A model generated the notes under the pieces. The model saw only the letters and a program-made list of their open reading frames with translations. It was not told the DNA's origin and did no database searches. A program made the position numbers and the translations under genes. Below are positions 40,103 through 47,512 of a DNA stretch of 64,000 nt, one piece after another (position 1 is the first letter of the stretch; each line of letters opens with the position of its first letter). Source of the DNA: Rossellomorea aquimaris (GTDB lineage Bacteria; Bacillota; Bacilli; Bacillales; Bacillaceae_B); contig NZ_CP141595.1 of assembly GCF_035590735.1 (NCBI RefSeq), positions 429,001-493,000 of the forward strand. Direction: 5' to 3'.

Positions 40103-41725
40103 TTAAGCCTTTCCCCCATACACGACGTTACCATCCATCATTGTCATCCAAACACCAGTCTCCAGGATTTCTTCCGTTTCCCCGTCAAAGAGATTACGAT
40201 CCAAGACGACTAAATCCGCTTTCTTTCCAACTGCGATCGTTCCTAAGTCGTGTTCTCTAAAGTTACCGTAAGCAGGGGTTTTCGTGTAATGGATCAGGGC
40301 GTGTGCCATTGAAATTTTCTCGTAAGGATTCCATCCTCCATGTGGAGTGCCGTCTTCATGTTTACGTGTAACCGCCCGGTAAAGACCAAGCATGGGATTC
40401 AGGTCCACAATCGGAAAGTCCGTACCGAACGCGATACTGGCCTTATGATTCTGCAAGGACCCGATTGGCCAAGTGAATCGAGCCCTTTCAGGCCCCAGTC
40501 TGTCTAAATAGGCATGGGTATCCATGGACCCTGATGTCAGGTGTTCAGGCTGAATGGATGCAATGACGCCTAACTTCTCAAACCGATGGAAGTCACTTGG
40601 ATCGCAAACTTCAATATGCTCGATTGTGTGTCGGGAATCCCGCATGCCATTTACACTCCGGGCGTGCTCATACAAATCCAGGCCCAATCGGACCGCCGCG
40701 TCTCCACATGCGTGCAGGCGGATCCTGATACCTTCCCGGTCAGCATCATCAATCCATTCTTGGTAAACTTGAGGATCATAGATGGTGCCGCCTGTTTCAG
40801 AAGGACGGTCAGAGTACGGCTGAAGTAAAAAGCCGGTATAGGTGAGGGGGACACCATCCAGGAACTGCTTCAATCCGGAAAATTGAAGCTTATCGGATTG
40901 ATACTTTTCCCTGAATTGAATACCACGCTCAAGGTTTCCGTCCAAAACATCCAAAAAATGAATTCTCGTCGTCAGCGTTCCTTTTTCCTCAAAGGTCCTA
41001 TAAAAAGCTGGATCCCCTAAGGTATATCCTGGAAGTGGAAGCATATCAGAAACAGAGGTTATACCGTAGGATGAAGTCTTTGCCAGCATCCCGTCCATCA
41101 GCCTGGTTTTCACTTTTTCATCAAACGAAAAAGCTTCTATTACATACTGAACAGCCGTCTCATACAAAAAGCCGGTCGGCTCCCCATGCTCGTCTTTTTC
41201 AATCTTTCCAAAAGGAGGCTCGGGTGTATCACGGTGTATCCCTAATTTCTGAAGGGCAGCTGTATTCAGCCAAGCGCTATGAGCTTCTTCATTCAGAAGC
41301 ACAACAGGTCGGTGGGGAATGTATTGATCCAGAGAGTGACGGGAGGGAAGAGTCTGACCAGGCCAGCGTACGTGATGCCAGCCGAATCCAAGGACCCATT
41401 CATCGTTCGGGTGGTCCATTGCATACTGCGCAACCATCTTCGCTGTTGCTTCTTCTGAATAACCGAATGTCAGCTGACAGAACCCTTCAAACATTGCCCC
41501 TAAAAACAAATGAAGATGAAAGTCGTGAAATCCTGCCGTCACCAGGCGGTTTCCGACATCCCATGTTTCGGTAGACGGTCCAATAAAGCTTATCATCTCT
41601 GAGCGGGGACCAACTCCAATAATATTGTCATCCCGAACGGCCACGAACCCATCAAAAGGGGATAAAGCATTTCCGGTAAATATGGCTTTACTTACAATGA
41701 TTTTATGAGCTTTATGATCCAACAT
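40103..41725 (-). CDS. Amidohydrolase family protein (YtcJ-like)
   Basis: 540 residues from ATG 41725, which has GGATTGGAGAAG just upstream. An in-frame GTG at 41785 is less well supported. The metal-dependent hydrolase pattern is clear: VTAGFHDFHLHLFLG (metal-binding His pair), IRLHACGDAAVRLGLD, TIEHIEVCDPSD and AFGTDFPIVDLNPM (metal Asp), then KKADLVVLDRN of the composite beta domain. Members cleave amide, formamide or imide bonds; the substrate here is unknown. It is a single-gene unit convergent with the helicase gene. Confidence 0.9.
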   Translation of the reverse strand: MLDHKAHKIIVSKAIFTGNALSPFDGFVAVRDDNIIGVGPRSEMISFIGPSTETWDVGNRLVTAGFHDFHLHLFLGAMFEGFCQLTFGYSEEATAKMVAQYAMDHPNDEWVLGFGWHHVRWPGQTLPSRHSLDQYIPHRPVVLLNEEAHSAWLNTAALQKLGIHRDTPEPPFGKIEKDEHGEPTGFLYETAVQYVIEAFSFDEKVKTRLMDGMLAKTSSYGITSVSDMLPLPGYTLGDPAFYRTFEEKGTLTTRIHFLDVLDGNLERGIQFREKYQSDKLQFSGLKQFLDGVPLTYTGFLLQPYSDRPSETGGTIYDPQVYQEWIDDADREGIRIRLHACGDAAVRLGLDLYEHARSVNGMRDSRHTIEHIEVCDPSDFHRFEKLGVIASIQPEHLTSGSMDTHAYLDRLGPERARFTWPIGSLQNHKASIAFGTDFPIVDLNPMLGLYRAVTRKHEDGTPHGGWNPYEKISMAHALIHYTKTPAYGNFREHDLGTIAVGKKADLVVLDRNLFDGETEEILETGVWMTMMDGNVVYGGKA

Positions 41726-41901
41726 CGCTTCTCCAATCCTTTTCATATTATTAAATCGATTGTAACCAGAATAAGGAAAGAACACAAACCATCGCTCCTA
41801 ATCTCCAGTATAAGATTTTATGAGAAATTCAATTTTCAAGAAGGCATTAAAAAATACAATGTTGAATAATAAAAGAGAACAAGAAGAAAAGGAGAATGAT
41901 T

Positions 41902-42447
41902 ATGCTGACAAGAACCTTCCCGGTGCTTGAAACAGAAAGATTCCACTTAAGAAAGATGGTAGAAGGAGATGCTCCCCAAGTATTTGACTATTTTTCAAAA
42001 GATGAAGTCACTCGATATTATGATTTAGAATCATTTCAAGAAGAAATACAAGCCATTGAAATCATCAACAGGTGGAACGGCAGATTTCAGGGGAATGAAG
42101 GGATCAGATGGGGGATTGCTTTAAAAGAAACAGACGAAATCATAGGAAGCTGCGGTTTTCATCAGTGGGAAAAAGAACACTTTAAAGCCGAGGTGGGATT
42201 TGAGGTTCATCCCTACTATTGGAGGCAAGGGGTCATGTCCGAGGTGTTAAGACCGATCCTGCAGTACGGGTTTGAAGAAATGTCCCTTAATCGAATAGAA
42301 GCTTTTTATGATCCGGAGAACACGGCTTCAAAGAAATGTCTTGAAAAAGCAGGGTTTAGGTTCGAAGGGGTATTGAGAAAAGCGGCATTTGAAAAGGGTA
42401 TCTTTTGTGATGCAGCTGTTTGTTCCCTGTTAAAAGAAGAGTTTTAA
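41902..42447 (+). CDS. GNAT-family N-acetyltransferase (RimJ/RimL-like)
   Basis: 181 residues. ETERFHLRKMVEGDAPQVFDYFSKDEVTRYYD at the N-terminus, acetyl-CoA-binding EVGFEVHPYYWRQGVMSEVLRPIL and the C-terminal NTASKKCLEKAGFRFEGVLRKA are typical of RimJ/RimL acetyltransferases that modify protein or small-molecule amines. The ATG at 41902 is best spaced from AAAAGGAGA; 41896 is very close to it. Substrate unknown. Confidence 0.88.
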   Translation: MLTRTFPVLETERFHLRKMVEGDAPQVFDYFSKDEVTRYYDLESFQEEIQAIEIINRWNGRFQGNEGIRWGIALKETDEIIGSCGFHQWEKEHFKAEVGFEVHPYYWRQGVMSEVLRPILQYGFEEMSLNRIEAFYDPENTASKKCLEKAGFRFEGVLRKAAFEKGIFCDAAVCSLLKEEF

Positions 42448-42456
42448 ACAAAATTT

Positions 42457-42495
42457 AAGACGCTGCTTATGCCTATATCACATAAACAGCGCCTT
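42457..42495. terminator. Hairpin after the acetyltransferase gene
   Basis: AAGACGCTGCTTATG and CATAAACAGCGCCTT pair over 15 positions with two G-U/mismatch positions. The T-run is lacking, so termination is uncertain. Confidence 0.5.
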
Positions 42496-42615
42496 AACTT
42501 AAGTAAACCTTATTCAATTAACTTTACTATCCTTTCTTACTAATACACATACTTAACATTCTTTTGAATTAATGGTATTGCATGTATTATTTAGTTTATT
42601 TTCTCTTGCCGCTGA

Positions 42616-42837
42616 TTTTCCCACACGCCCACATGTTACGAAGATAGTTTTCACGGGCTATCTTCTTGCGTACCATGATGTTAGCATGCTTCGCTTACAC
42701 TCTTCATTGGAATCATCTCCTGAAATAAGATTGCGCATTCCCGCATATCCACACATCTTGAAATCAGTTTTCACGGGCCGATCTCAAAAGCGAGATGTGA
42801 TGCTGACATGCTTTGCTAGCTTACTTCATTGGAATCA
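42616..42837. repeat. Two diverged ~100-bp direct repeats with conserved hairpin loop
   Basis: Copy 1 (about 42616-42715) and copy 2 (about 42737-42837) both contain AGTTTTCACGGGC, a TGTTAGCATGCTTCGC or TGCTGACATGCTTTGC block and CTTCATTGGAATCA. In copy 1 GAAGATAG and CTATCTTC form a perfect stem around TTTTCACGGG; in copy 2 a weaker stem surrounds the same loop. The open frames across it look spurious. Confidence 0.7.
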
Positions 42838-43040
42838 CGCCTTCCTTTAAAGTTTGTGTTTGTAAATCTTTTATTAATTATATATTAACAAATTCTAAAA
42901 TTAATGCAAATGTTCAGAATAATCAATATAATGCGATCTGGGCTGTTTTTAACGATGAAATAGTCGGTTATCTCACTTTATCTTAATCTTTCTTGTTTTT
43001 TTAAAAATTTTTTTCGAAAAAGTAAGTAGCTTCTGAAAAA

Positions 43041-43180
43041 GTGGATTCAATTATACATGGACCGTTTCTTTTCGCTCCAGGCACTTTCTTTCCCCGGGGA
43101 GGAAGTCGAGCCTTGCCCTGTGGGGTCTCGACTTTTCCTCTATTTCCCGCAGGAGTAAAGTGCCTTCCGCTCCAATCCAC
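43041..43180. repeat. Large palindromic intergenic element 1
   Basis: Terminal arms GTGGATT (43041-43047) and AATCCAC (43174-43180), with inner arms GGCACTTT/AAAGTGCC and AAGTCGAG/CTCGACTT. It belongs to the same general family as elements at 48966 and 49237, but is diverged. Confidence 0.82.
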
Positions 43181-43273
43181 TCTGTGCAACTACATTTTTA
43201 TTGTCTATAAATATGGACAGACAAAACCTTAAAGCTCATTTTGAAAATATGAAATGAGCAAAAAACAGAGCCA

Positions 43274-43510
43274 TTAATCCAATCTTCTATTAAGATAATA
43301 TTTTTCCAAATCCAGCTCCCGGTTCACGAGCAGTTCCATTTCTTCGAGATGATGTGTTTCCACCACGGGATCGAGGTGGGACCAGTGAACTTTGTTTACG
43401 AAGTAATAGTTTCGAATCTTTCTGAGGATGACAAGGGAGTGGGGGAAGTGATCGAATTCTGCTTTTATACTGTTGAAGCGGGTAAAGCCCCAATTTGTTA
43501 GATTCATCAT
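43274..43510 (-). CDS. Small hypothetical protein, 78 aa
   Basis: Compact protein of unrecognised family, rich in His, Leu and Glu (THHLEEMELLVNRELDLEKYYLNRR at the C-terminus), with no membrane segment. TAGGTGATAA lies just upstream of two consecutive ATG codons (43510 and 43507); the second is better spaced. An overlapping frame (43290-43517) has a lower-quality composition and no ribosome site, so I treat it as a shadow. It is isolated between a palindromic element and the UvrD-like helicase gene. No function can be assigned. Confidence 0.62.
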   Translation of the reverse strand: MMNLTNWGFTRFNSIKAEFDHFPHSLVILRKIRNYYFVNKVHWSHLDPVVETHHLEEMELLVNRELDLEKYYLNRRLD

Positions 43511-43573
43511 TTATCACCTAATGTTCTATTACCTTTTCTATCAATATGTTAATCCTCGGGGAGCATATCCGAT

Positions 43574-43645
43574 TTAAACAAACGTTTGGTTAATACTTCA
43601 AAACATTTATTCTACTAGGGTTCAGGGGATTAAACAATCGTTTAA
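43574..43645. promoter_or_regulatory. Repeated operator-like sites TTAAACAAWCGTTT
   Basis: TTAAACAAACGTTT (43574-43587) and TTAAACAATCGTTT (43630-43643) are spaced 56 bp apart. The second is part of a perfect dyad TTAAAC-AATC-GTTTAA. They lie between the 78-aa gene and the UvrD-like helicase and could regulate either. The binding protein is unknown. Confidence 0.5.
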
Positions 43646-43765
43646 CAGTATTTACATATCCAGTAGTCTACCCCTATCATCCTGAGATTGTCATTGCTAT
43701 TTTTGAAGGGCTCTTGTTATGATGAGAAGGTTATGAATCGTAAAGAAAAGCTAGGAGAATGAGCT

Positions 43766-46018
43766 TTGAATAAAGTATTAACCAACTATTCTATTTATCC
43801 ATATGAAGCGGAAAAGAAGGAAATCCCGGTAGCACCACTCCATAAAGGGGAAACGACGAAACAGCTGATATCCTCCCATGAAGAGGATTCTTTTTTCTTT
43901 CGGACGATGGAGGAAGCAGGCATTCACTTGAATGCTTCTCAGATAGAGGCTGTGCGCCATGTGGAAGGACCGTGCTTAACCCTGGCTGGTGCAGGGACTG
44001 GAAAGACGACGGTCCTCGTTTGCCGGGCAGGCTATTTGATGACGGTGAAAAATATTCAGCCGAGAAATATATTACTCGTGACATTTACAAAGAAAGCGGC
44101 GGAAGAAATGAAGCAGCGGATTTCAAGTCTCCCGGGGACGGAAGCTGGCGGACAGGTTCATGCCAGCACGTTTCATGCCCTGTTTCTTTATTTATTGAGA
44201 TCCCGCCACTACACACAAGAAGTGATCGGGAACGAGCGTTATAAACAAATCATCTTGAAGCAGATACAGAGAGAAATGAAGATATATGATCCTTATGATG
44301 CAGAGACGCTCCTCGCAAAACTCTCTCATTATAAGTTGAACCAAAAAGATATCAGGGAGCTTCCACAGAAATCCAAGTCGGAAAAAGAAGTGCGTGACAT
44401 TCTCTTAAAATATGAAGAGTGGAAGCGAATGAATCATAAAATGGATTTCGATGATATTTTGACAGAGGCATATCAATTATTACTTTCGAACCCCAACCTC
44501 TTGACCTCTCTTCAGCATCGTTTCCAGTACGTGATGGTAGATGAATTCCAGGATACGAATCTTGTACAATATGAACTTATGAAGTTAATTGCGGCTCATC
44601 AGAACTTGTTTGTAGTAGGGGATGATGACCAAACGATCTACACCTTTAACGGCGCCAGAAATGAATTTATTTTGGATTTTGATGAAGAGTTCCCGGATGC
44701 AAAGGTTGTAACGTTGAAAGAGAATTACCGGTCGGATGCCTATATCATCGGATTGGGTAATAAAGTGATCGGACAGAATGAACACCGCCGTGTTAAAGAG
44801 CTCATCGCCACTAAAGTGGAAGGGCAAAAGCCGCTTTATTCCAGACCGGCAACTGCAGATGAAGAGGCAGTTTGGATCACAGAAGAAATCCATCGGTTAA
44901 TAGGGGAAGGCTACACGTACGGGGATATGACGATTCTTCACCGCACGATGAGCAGCGGGCGTGCAGTCTTTGAGCAACTGCTATTAAAGGAGATTCCTTT
45001 CACGCCTTATAATCAAAAGGATTCCCTCTTCTATGAAAACTGGACGGTGAAACCGGTGGTGGATTACTTGCGGTTATCGATGGTTCCAAGGAACTTTTCA
45101 GCCCTGGAATCACTGCTGCCGACTCTTTTTATAAGAAGGGACCGGGGGATTGCTCATATTCTGGAGGAAGATCGTAAAGAGAGAAAGAAATATCCTCTCA
45201 TCCATTTAACCACTTTACCAGGATTGAAGCCGTTTCAGGTAAAGAATATAAAAGAACGGATGAAATTTCTAAAGTCGATCGGAGACCAGTCACCGGAGGC
45301 TGCTATCAAGCGGATCAGGAAAGAGTTCTATCATCAATACATTGATGCCCAGGAATCACATGTGGTAACAGAACAGAAGGAACTCATTAAAGAAATGCTG
45401 GATGAGCTCGAAGGATCGGCGAAGCGCTTTGATACGATTTCGAGTTTTATTACCTTTATTGATGAGATGAAAGCAAAGTATGAAGAAATCTATTCAAATC
45501 AGAATCAAAAGAAGAACACAAACAGCGTATCATTAATGACGATACACCGTTCCAAAGGCCTGGAGTTCCCCGTCGTGTTTTTAATCGGCGCAATTGAAGG
45601 AAACCTTCCCCATAGCTCAGCACTGAATGCCAATAAGCTTGAAGATAAGGTATACAAAGATCCGAATCAGAAAGAAAAGGCTTTGGGTGCAGTAGAGGAA
45701 GAAAGACGGCTCGCGTATGTAGCCATCACGAGGGCAAAAGAGAAATTGTTTATTTCATCTCCTGCATATTATCAAGGTGAACAACGGAAATGCTCCCGTT
45801 TTATTGCTGACTTATTTACGAACACTCCCCACACGGATCAGCCGAAAATAAATAAAAAGGCGAGGAGTGGGAAGGTGACTAAGATTTTGGCCTGGGTTTG
45901 CACAAATACCAAATGCATTGCCTGGCAGAGACCGGAAACCCATGAGGATACGGAATCAAAGGTTTGTCCCTTATGCTCAAGTTCAATGAAACTGGGGGAA
46001 AAGGAAATCACTGAATAA
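43766..46018 (+). CDS. UvrD/Rep-family superfamily 1 DNA helicase
   Basis: 750 residues. Walker A GAGTGKTTVL, Ia VTFTKKAAEEMKQRI, motif II VMVDEFQDTNLVQY, III VGDDDQTIYTFNGA, IV LKENYRSD, V TIHRSKGLEFPVVFLIG, VI EEERRLAYVAITRAKEKLF. A C-terminal extension has CxxxxC and CPLC cysteine pairs (CTNTKC...KVCPLCSS), a likely zinc ribbon absent from PcrA/UvrD. It resembles Bacillus YjcD-type helicases. The TTG at 43766 is used because AGGAG lies eight bases upstream and there is no in-frame ATG near it. It acts in DNA repair or replication-fork handling, by family inference. Confidence 0.9.
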   Translation: MNKVLTNYSIYPYEAEKKEIPVAPLHKGETTKQLISSHEEDSFFFRTMEEAGIHLNASQIEAVRHVEGPCLTLAGAGTGKTTVLVCRAGYLMTVKNIQPRNILLVTFTKKAAEEMKQRISSLPGTEAGGQVHASTFHALFLYLLRSRHYTQEVIGNERYKQIILKQIQREMKIYDPYDAETLLAKLSHYKLNQKDIRELPQKSKSEKEVRDILLKYEEWKRMNHKMDFDDILTEAYQLLLSNPNLLTSLQHRFQYVMVDEFQDTNLVQYELMKLIAAHQNLFVVGDDDQTIYTFNGARNEFILDFDEEFPDAKVVTLKENYRSDAYIIGLGNKVIGQNEHRRVKELIATKVEGQKPLYSRPATADEEAVWITEEIHRLIGEGYTYGDMTILHRTMSSGRAVFEQLLLKEIPFTPYNQKDSLFYENWTVKPVVDYLRLSMVPRNFSALESLLPTLFIRRDRGIAHILEEDRKERKKYPLIHLTTLPGLKPFQVKNIKERMKFLKSIGDQSPEAAIKRIRKEFYHQYIDAQESHVVTEQKELIKEMLDELEGSAKRFDTISSFITFIDEMKAKYEEIYSNQNQKKNTNSVSLMTIHRSKGLEFPVVFLIGAIEGNLPHSSALNANKLEDKVYKDPNQKEKALGAVEEERRLAYVAITRAKEKLFISSPAYYQGEQRKCSRFIADLFTNTPHTDQPKINKKARSGKVTKILAWVCTNTKCIAWQRPETHEDTESKVCPLCSSSMKLGEKEITE

Positions 46019-46021
46019 AAA

Positions 46022-46062
46022 GAGCCCGAGCGTCCTGAAAGACAGGACGTGCGGGCTTTTTG
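46022..46062 (+). terminator. Terminator of helicase gene
   Basis: AGCCCGAGCGTCCTG pairs with CAGGACGTGCGGGCT with one mismatch, followed by TTTTTG. Confidence 0.93.
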
Positions 46063-46080
46063 CTTTGCTGACCGTAAAGA

Positions 46081-46145
46081 TATCAACCGTTATACGGATT
46101 TATCAACTGTTATTTCAATTTATCAACCGTAAGATATCGACCGTT
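46081..46145. repeat. Four imperfect iterons TATCAACCGTT
   Basis: TATCAACCGTT (46081), TATCAACTGTT (46101), TATCAACCGTA (46121) and TATCGACCGTT (46135) are spaced 20, 20 and 14 bp apart. A shorter TGACCGTAA occurs at 46067. They lie between the helicase terminator and the 46-aa minus-strand gene. Confidence 0.65.
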
Positions 46146-46193
46146 CTACGAAAAATAACAAATTTCGCCAGCGGTCATTGAAGGACCAAACCA

Positions 46194-46334
46194 TCATTGT
46201 GAAAAATGATCATGATCATGAGAGTCGATCTTTTTCGAATCATTTGAATCCAAAGCTTGTCTTAAGAAATAAATAAGAATACCCAAAATCATTCCAAGCA
46301 TCACAATTAAACCCAAAGTGATTGTGATTCCCAT
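46194..46334 (-). CDS. Small membrane protein, 46 aa, His-rich tail
   Basis: A small gene with an excellent ribosome site: AAAAAGGAGGCGGCACA precedes the ATG. The product has one predicted membrane helix (about residues 4-25, ITLGLIVMLGMILGILIYF) and a polar C-terminus DSHDHDHFSQ that could bind metal. No signal peptidase site is apparent. I do not recognise the family. It is monocistronic, next to the iterons and the type I toxin locus. Coding status rests on the ribosome site and the membrane-protein composition. Confidence 0.65.
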   Translation of the reverse strand: MGITITLGLIVMLGMILGILIYFLRQALDSNDSKKIDSHDHDHFSQ

Positions 46335-46499
46335 TGTGCCGCCTCCTTTTTAAATTAGCTATGGTCGAATTTTCATCATTTTAAACATCTATATCGTTAG
46401 TCTATGAAGGGAGGGAGGGAATATATGCGATTGAAAACAATTTATAGGCGGGGTTAATTCAGTAAAAAGGAACTATTTTCTAAATATGAACATAATTAT

Positions 46500-46528
46500 A
46501 GAACATACGTTCGTTTTTATGTTAAAAT
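46500..46528 (+). promoter_or_regulatory. LexA (SOS) box and toxin promoter
   Basis: AGAACATACGTTCG (46500-46513) has the Bacillus LexA core GAAC-N4-GTTC with the preferred RNRY centre. TAAAAT (46523-46528) is a good -10 about 10 bp downstream, so LexA would cover the -35 area. Confidence 0.7.
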
Positions 46529-46548
46529 GAATGTACGGTGTACATAGC

Positions 46549-46583
46549 TGGGTGGGCAAGAGGCAGCTCCCTTAAGATGGGAG
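46549..46583 (+). promoter_or_regulatory. Toxin mRNA leader: SD-masking hairpin and 5' pairing element
   Basis: TGGGTGGG (46549-46556) is an exact complement of CCCACCCA (46690-46697) just after the toxin stop. CTCCC (46567-46571) pairs with GGGAG (46579-46583), hiding the ribosome site. Both arrangements are typical of type I toxin messengers. Confidence 0.65.
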
Positions 46584-46596
46584 GTGATGAGCAGGA

Positions 46597-46689
46597 ATGA
46601 TCGAAATGGCAGACGTACTACAATTGATGATTGCCTTTGGTACATTAACAGTAGCAATAATCGCAGTCACGCAACAAAAAAAGAAGTAA
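46597..46689 (+). CDS. Holin-like type I toxin, 30 aa
   Basis: A 30-codon gene, probably toxic at the membrane. The peptide has an acidic start (MIEMAD), the LQLMIAFGTLTVAIIAVT hydrophobic helix and a basic end (QQKKK), matching the holin-like toxin family of Bacilli (Hol_Tox; compare BsrG/YonT-type peptides). GGGAGGTG (46579-46586) is the ribosome site; ATG 46606 is an alternative start. Expression appears to be SOS-controlled (LexA box 46500-46513) and countered by a convergent antisense RNA. Family assignment is from sequence pattern, not a database search. Confidence 0.75.
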   Translation: MIEMADVLQLMIAFGTLTVAIIAVTQQKKK

Positions 46690-46818
46690 CCCACCCACTA
46701 TGACAACTGCAAGGGAAAGGTTACTTCTATCTTATTAAGGATAAAATTGCTCACGGCAATGTATACTGTCAGAGTTCTGGTGGCAGCCAGGACTCTGTAT
46801 TTAATGAATGAACTTTTC
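46672..46818 (-). ncRNA. Predicted antisense RNA antitoxin
   Basis: A minus-strand promoter (see 46825-46854) would start an RNA near 46818. It would include a hairpin (CAGAGTCCTGG with CCAGAACTCTG) and end at the hairpin AGAAGTAACC/GGTTACTTCT (arms 46682-46691 and 46719-46728) followed by seven Ts on that strand (46676-46682). About 145 nt long, it overlaps the toxin stop codon and 3' pairing element, as RatA and SR-type antitoxins do with their toxins. Confidence 0.6.
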
Positions 46819-46824
46819 TATTCT

Positions 46825-46854
46825 ATTATACAAAATGAAGGGAAAACCTGTAAA
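46825..46854 (-). promoter_or_regulatory. Promoter of antisense RNA
   Basis: On the minus strand TTTACA (46849-46854) and TATAAT (46825-46830) are separated by 18 bp. It sits immediately after the kynB stop and points at the toxin gene. Confidence 0.62.
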
Positions 46855-46863
46855 GGAATCTTA

Positions 46864-47487
46864 TCATGTTCGATCCATTAAAATTGCTCGGACGGGAGAT
46901 CCATCTCCTTCTTTAAGAGGGAGGGGAAGGGCCACCAATTCATATCTCCCAGGCTTTACGTGGTCAAGGATAATCCCTTCCAATATTCCGATGTCATGTT
47001 GCCGTAAGGAATGGTGAGCATTCAACTCCTTACTATCCAATGGATCCACTGAAGGAAGGTCCACTCCAATCAGGTCCACGCCTTTTTCCTTCAAAAAAGG
47101 TGCGAGATCTTTCGCGATGGGTGGAATGCGTTTGGGAAACTCCTCAGGATTCTTCCAGGCATTAGTCTTGAAAAGTACCTTCTTAACTCCTGACAAGTCG
47201 ACTTTTTCCAATAGTTCACTTCTTATTTCTTCAGCATTCTCCACCGATACAACGATGGCCGGTCCCATAAACCTCTCTAATGGCAGATTCAATATTCTCT
47301 TTCCATCATTGTCAAAGTGGAAAGGGGCGTCGACGTGTGTTCCAGTATGAGAACTCATGGTGAGCTGACCGACATTCACGGATCCCGTTTCCTCCTTCGT
47401 CCAATTCAATGAGAAAGAAAATGGAGTGTCCCCCGGCCAAACAGGAGTATCATTGTGCAACGGGCGGGAAATATCAATGATCTTCAA
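46864..47487 (-). CDS. kynB: Kynurenine formamidase
   Basis: 207 residues of the bacterial cyclase-like formamidase family. IIDISRPLHNDTPVWPGDTPF, the metal-binding MSSHTGTHVDAPFHFDNDG and IGVDLPSVDPLDSKELNAHHSL are diagnostic. It hydrolyses N-formylkynurenine in tryptophan catabolism. The start is TTG 47487, supported by AAAGGATGAG; no ATG is near. It follows kynU by 25 bp. Tryptophan 2,3-dioxygenase (kynA), usually next to these, is not in the window. Confidence 0.93.
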   Translation of the reverse strand: MKIIDISRPLHNDTPVWPGDTPFSFSLNWTKEETGSVNVGQLTMSSHTGTHVDAPFHFDNDGKRILNLPLERFMGPAIVVSVENAEEIRSELLEKVDLSGVKKVLFKTNAWKNPEEFPKRIPPIAKDLAPFLKEKGVDLIGVDLPSVDPLDSKELNAHHSLRQHDIGILEGIILDHVKPGRYELVALPLPLKEGDGSPVRAILMDRT

Positions 47488-47512
47488 ACGGTCTCATCCT
47501 TTCTAAAAGAAG

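Noticed and set aside
40103..41785. Longer version of the amidohydrolase starting at GTG 41785
   Set aside because: The added 20 residues precede the usual start of the domain, and the ATG at 41725 has a better-spaced GGAGAAG.
42572..42850. 92-codon open frame
   Set aside because: It runs through the two diverged hairpin repeats, has no ribosome site and a low-complexity product.
43001..43232. Two overlapping open frames on opposite strands
   Set aside because: Both lie in a palindromic intergenic element, which keeps frames open on both strands by symmetry.
46425..46457. Ten-codon ORF with a strong GGGAGGGAGGG ribosome site
   Set aside because: Only ten residues and no conserved feature; kept as a possible leader remnant, not a gene.
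46587..46703. Alternative overlapping frame at the toxin locus (about 38 codons)
   Set aside because: Its ATG is only two bases from the ribosome site and the product is hydrophilic with no family pattern; the holin-like frame explains the locus better.
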